Of a stretch of DNA of 64,000 bases, positions 61,198 through 64,000 are shown piece by piece (within the stretch, counting starts at the first letter, position 1; every line of letters starts with the position of its first letter). Both the position numbers and the translations under genes were made by a program. The stretch is from Dysidea avara. Its lineage: Eukaryota; Porifera; Demospongiae; Dictyoceratida; Dysideidae. The stretch is taken from assembly GCF_963678975.1 (NCBI RefSeq), contig NC_089281.1, positions 372,001-436,000 of the forward strand, written 5' to 3'. The notes beneath the pieces were generated by a model. It ran no database searches, had not been told where the DNA came from, and saw only the letters and a list, made by a program, of their open reading frames with translations.

Positions 61198-64000
61198 CTT
61201 TTGTAACATCTCTACTATGTATACAATGCATATTATAGAGTCATTCATACTGAATGGTTAATAAACTTAGTGGTGGGCCCAAGGGAGGGAGGGGGAAGGT
61301 GCATGTCCCGTTCCCATCAACCTTTCCATGCATCCTCAACAAAATAAATATGTTGGAATAGGACAATCAAATACTCTATTAGAACAGTCATGCATCGCAT
61401 GCCATTACAGAGAAAATCTTTCTTCCTTTTTACAATAACTTCATAGAAGACTACGTAAGTGTGTTCATGCCAAGTTTTATATATTGAGCAATGGCTACAT
61501 GTCCTTTAATTGTACATATATTATATGACACAAATTAAATACCATAAACACATACTGTATATAGAATACACATCACATGGGTGTGTAAAAGATCTATGCT
61601 GTACAATACCTATGGGTATCTCCTCTGAATGGGTTTGCCCTTGCAATTAGAGTATATAAATGTAAGCTACAGCCAGATGTACTACATAAGGTTCACTTTA
61701 TATGATCTACTAACACAGTTTCTCCAGGTGCATGTACATGCAGTAGCTACTGTGTTGACGTAAGCAGTAATCTTGTGCCACATGTATAGGATATCCCAGT
61801 TTTAGTATACAGAACTGAAGATGTGTCTGGTAGATAAAATGAACGACACAAAGTGATTACTTCTCCATAAAAAATGATTGGGTAGGGAGCCATGCAGACA
61901 TACACATAGTCAACTTCACAAGTTATATACAATGTATAAGTATCATGGACAGCAGTGGCAAATCCAGGCTGGTGCATCTGCCCCATCCTCCCATCCCTAA
62001 ACCAAATACAAAGTTTCGTACAAGACTGAAAGGACAGTCAAATACTCTAATACAACAGTCAGCAAATGTAGCACTAAAAGATCCTCTACCAAGTAAAAGT
62101 TTCCATACCCATGGCAAATTTTCAGTTCACACTGCAAGTATCAGGTATAGCTAACATAGTTGGCTATCATTATAGATGGATCATGGATCTAGAACTTCCC
62201 AAGGGGGGTGAGCTGAGCTAGGGGCATCTATAGCAGGAGCTAAGAAAAGTGGCAACTGGTTGATACAACTAGCTAGTATAGCACACTCAGCATGCTCCAC
62301 ATGCTCTATTTAGGGGTTCTAGGGGGTATACCCCCAAAAGAAAAATTTTGTAAAGTTAGATTATAGTTTTTGGGTAAGCATGTATACTATAAACAGTGTA
62401 AGTCACTATACATTCTCTAATAGTGTAGCTGTCATATCAGTACAGGGTAGAGCATTAACCAGTATGGATTGAGATTGAATTAAGGGGTCTATATAGTAGT
62501 GTAGCCTGCAGAAGTATTGTCTATTAGCTTAAACTGATGCTAATAATACCAAAAATAAAACCATGATCAGCAATCTATATATGCTTTCAAGAGTTTTTAA
62601 CTTATTTTCACCAGGAAAGGGTAGTCACTCAGGGGCTAAAAAAGGAGCTAGTTGTGGCCAAAAAGTTAGTTATAAATGACTTTTGGCTAGTTGTAAATGG
62701 TGATTTGGCTAGTTATAAAAGTCAGACTAAATAGCAAGCTACACCACAGAAAAGAATAAAGTCAAAAATTACATACATGTGCTGTGCCATGTGCATGTAT
62801 GTTTACAGGGACTTGACTAAAAGTACCTCAAGATCTTGAGATAGAAAATTTCCACTTGTGGTCCACTAAAATTGCAACTTATAATTATGACTAAATATAA
62901 ATATGCTCCCACACTCCCCTGAAACAATCATTCCCTTCACTGACATTTGCTACACAGCAATCATGACAATATAGAACACAAATACAAAGAAATTTTTGCT
63001 CCCCAGTCTCAGGTTTGGGCTAGTTGTAAAAAATAGTTTTTTTAGCCACTGCAGTCACTGAATTCTGATCATGTTATTGTAAAGCATCTCCTTTGAAAAG
63101 TTGGCGATGGTGTTTTTCAACATTTGCAGTATATATGATATGAACTTGATATATACACCTATAATGAGGCATGTAGAAGGGATGTATACAGTGGTCACAA
63201 TCTATAGCTATGTATTTAAAATATACGTGGAGCTTGAACAAGTAACTTTGAGGGTGAGCCCCAAATGCTGTATAGCTCTGTTAACTTTATATGTAGCTAG
63301 ATGCTTAAAATCAGAATTTATAGTTGCAAAAGGAAGCATTCAACCCAAGCATCAAGTTTGTAACTGATAGGCCACTAAACCAAAAGGACTTGCTTGCCTT
63401 TCAAAATAATTGATGTCACAGTAAATAAAAAGTACTATGATAGATTTTATTATAACTTTAAGCTATTGGTGTATCAGGATGTTTGGTAGTGAGATGGCAG
63501 TGCACATGTACAGGTGAAGAAGAGGTCAATTTCAACTCACACACTGGTCTCTGTTCCTTATAGATTAGAAGAATTTTAACAATGGATGTTCTATTATGGT
63601 AATTGACTGCTCTATGAGAGCGATGCAATTACACTTGTACGATATTAGTCATATAGCCAGCAAATAATAACAATTTTGGAGGGTGTGTGCTTCAGCACCC
63701 CATGCCTAAATTTACCCTTGCCATGGAACATCCTTATACGCTACAATTCTAATGTTTACAGTGCATATGCAACCCCAAACATATTGTCTACTGCCCTGTA
63801 TGGTGCACCTCTTTGGATTCACCAAGCATTCAAGTTGAGTCACATTTATAGAAAGTATATAGTTACTTTAGATACTTCATGAAGTGAGGCCATACCTATA
63901 GTGGTCTGCATGACTGGTGACTCGTCATGCGATTGATATACTATAGTGCCAGTGTATAGTAATATATGAATCATATATGAGAGAGTGCATGATACAATGA
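61198..64000. other. No gene seen; dispersed motif and repeat fragments
   Basis: Three copies of the dispersed motif (61364-61390, 62034-62060, 63585-63626). The first two lie in a partly shared context (ggtgcat...ggacartcaaatactct), suggesting fragments of one element. Short frames here (63101-63367, 63676-63882) lack any recognisable feature. Confidence 0.45.

Overview
The window is animal-type nuclear DNA: genes are split by GT-AG introns, intergenic DNA is AT-rich and full of foldback elements, and there are many micro- and minisatellites. The best guess is a sponge (Porifera). The window carries animal-type genes (an LRRK-like ROCO protein, a PH plus BTK-motif protein, a BUB1/BUBR1-like protein) together with a metacaspase-like caspase-fold gene, a family that bilaterians lack. 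Introns fall into two classes, about 45-53 nt and kilobases long. The species is an inference; no rRNA or mitochondrial marker is present.

Layout. 474-1933 (minus): exons of a BUB1/BUBR1-like checkpoint gene with a GLEBS (BUB3-binding) motif. 2455-8691 (plus): a complete two-exon, 1818-residue ROCO protein (ankyrin, LRR, ROC GTPase, COR, degenerate kinase, beta-propeller). 8692-14800: no gene found; MITEs and diverged repeats. About 14800-18833: a nearly full-length APE-type non-LTR retrotransposon with one frameshift in ORF2. 18836-25040: repeats, including a foldback element with a nested tRNA-derived SINE and a hAT MITE with a perfect 8-bp target duplication. 25041-26328 (minus): MTHFS (5-formyltetrahydrofolate cyclo-ligase), 7 exons, last exon not found. 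26398-43785 (plus): a complete ERCC2/XPD helicase gene in 29 coding exons (758 residues); its long introns hold SINEs, microsatellites and a 1-kb inverted minisatellite. 44253-46328 (plus): a 4-exon, 455-residue protein with a PH domain, BTK zinc motif and proline-rich tail but no kinase. 46700-47115: a retrotransposon remnant. 49523-50938 (minus): metacaspase-like protease. 50939-64000: almost entirely transposable elements and tandem repeats, including a 2.6-kb foldback element and a 3.85-kb hAT-like element with a perfect 8-bp target duplication.

The host genes do not form a pathway. XPD (TFIIH, DNA repair) and MTHFS (folate) are divergent, with 69 bp between their start codons, so they probably share a promoter. 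The main non-gene signals are a short dispersed motif (core CTGTTCTATTAGAGTAT) present about 15 times in both orientations, including inside small introns, and the head-to-head 25-bp minisatellite in ERCC2 intron 16.

Gene models were built by hand from splice signals, phase and remembered family sequence; no alignment or transcript was available.
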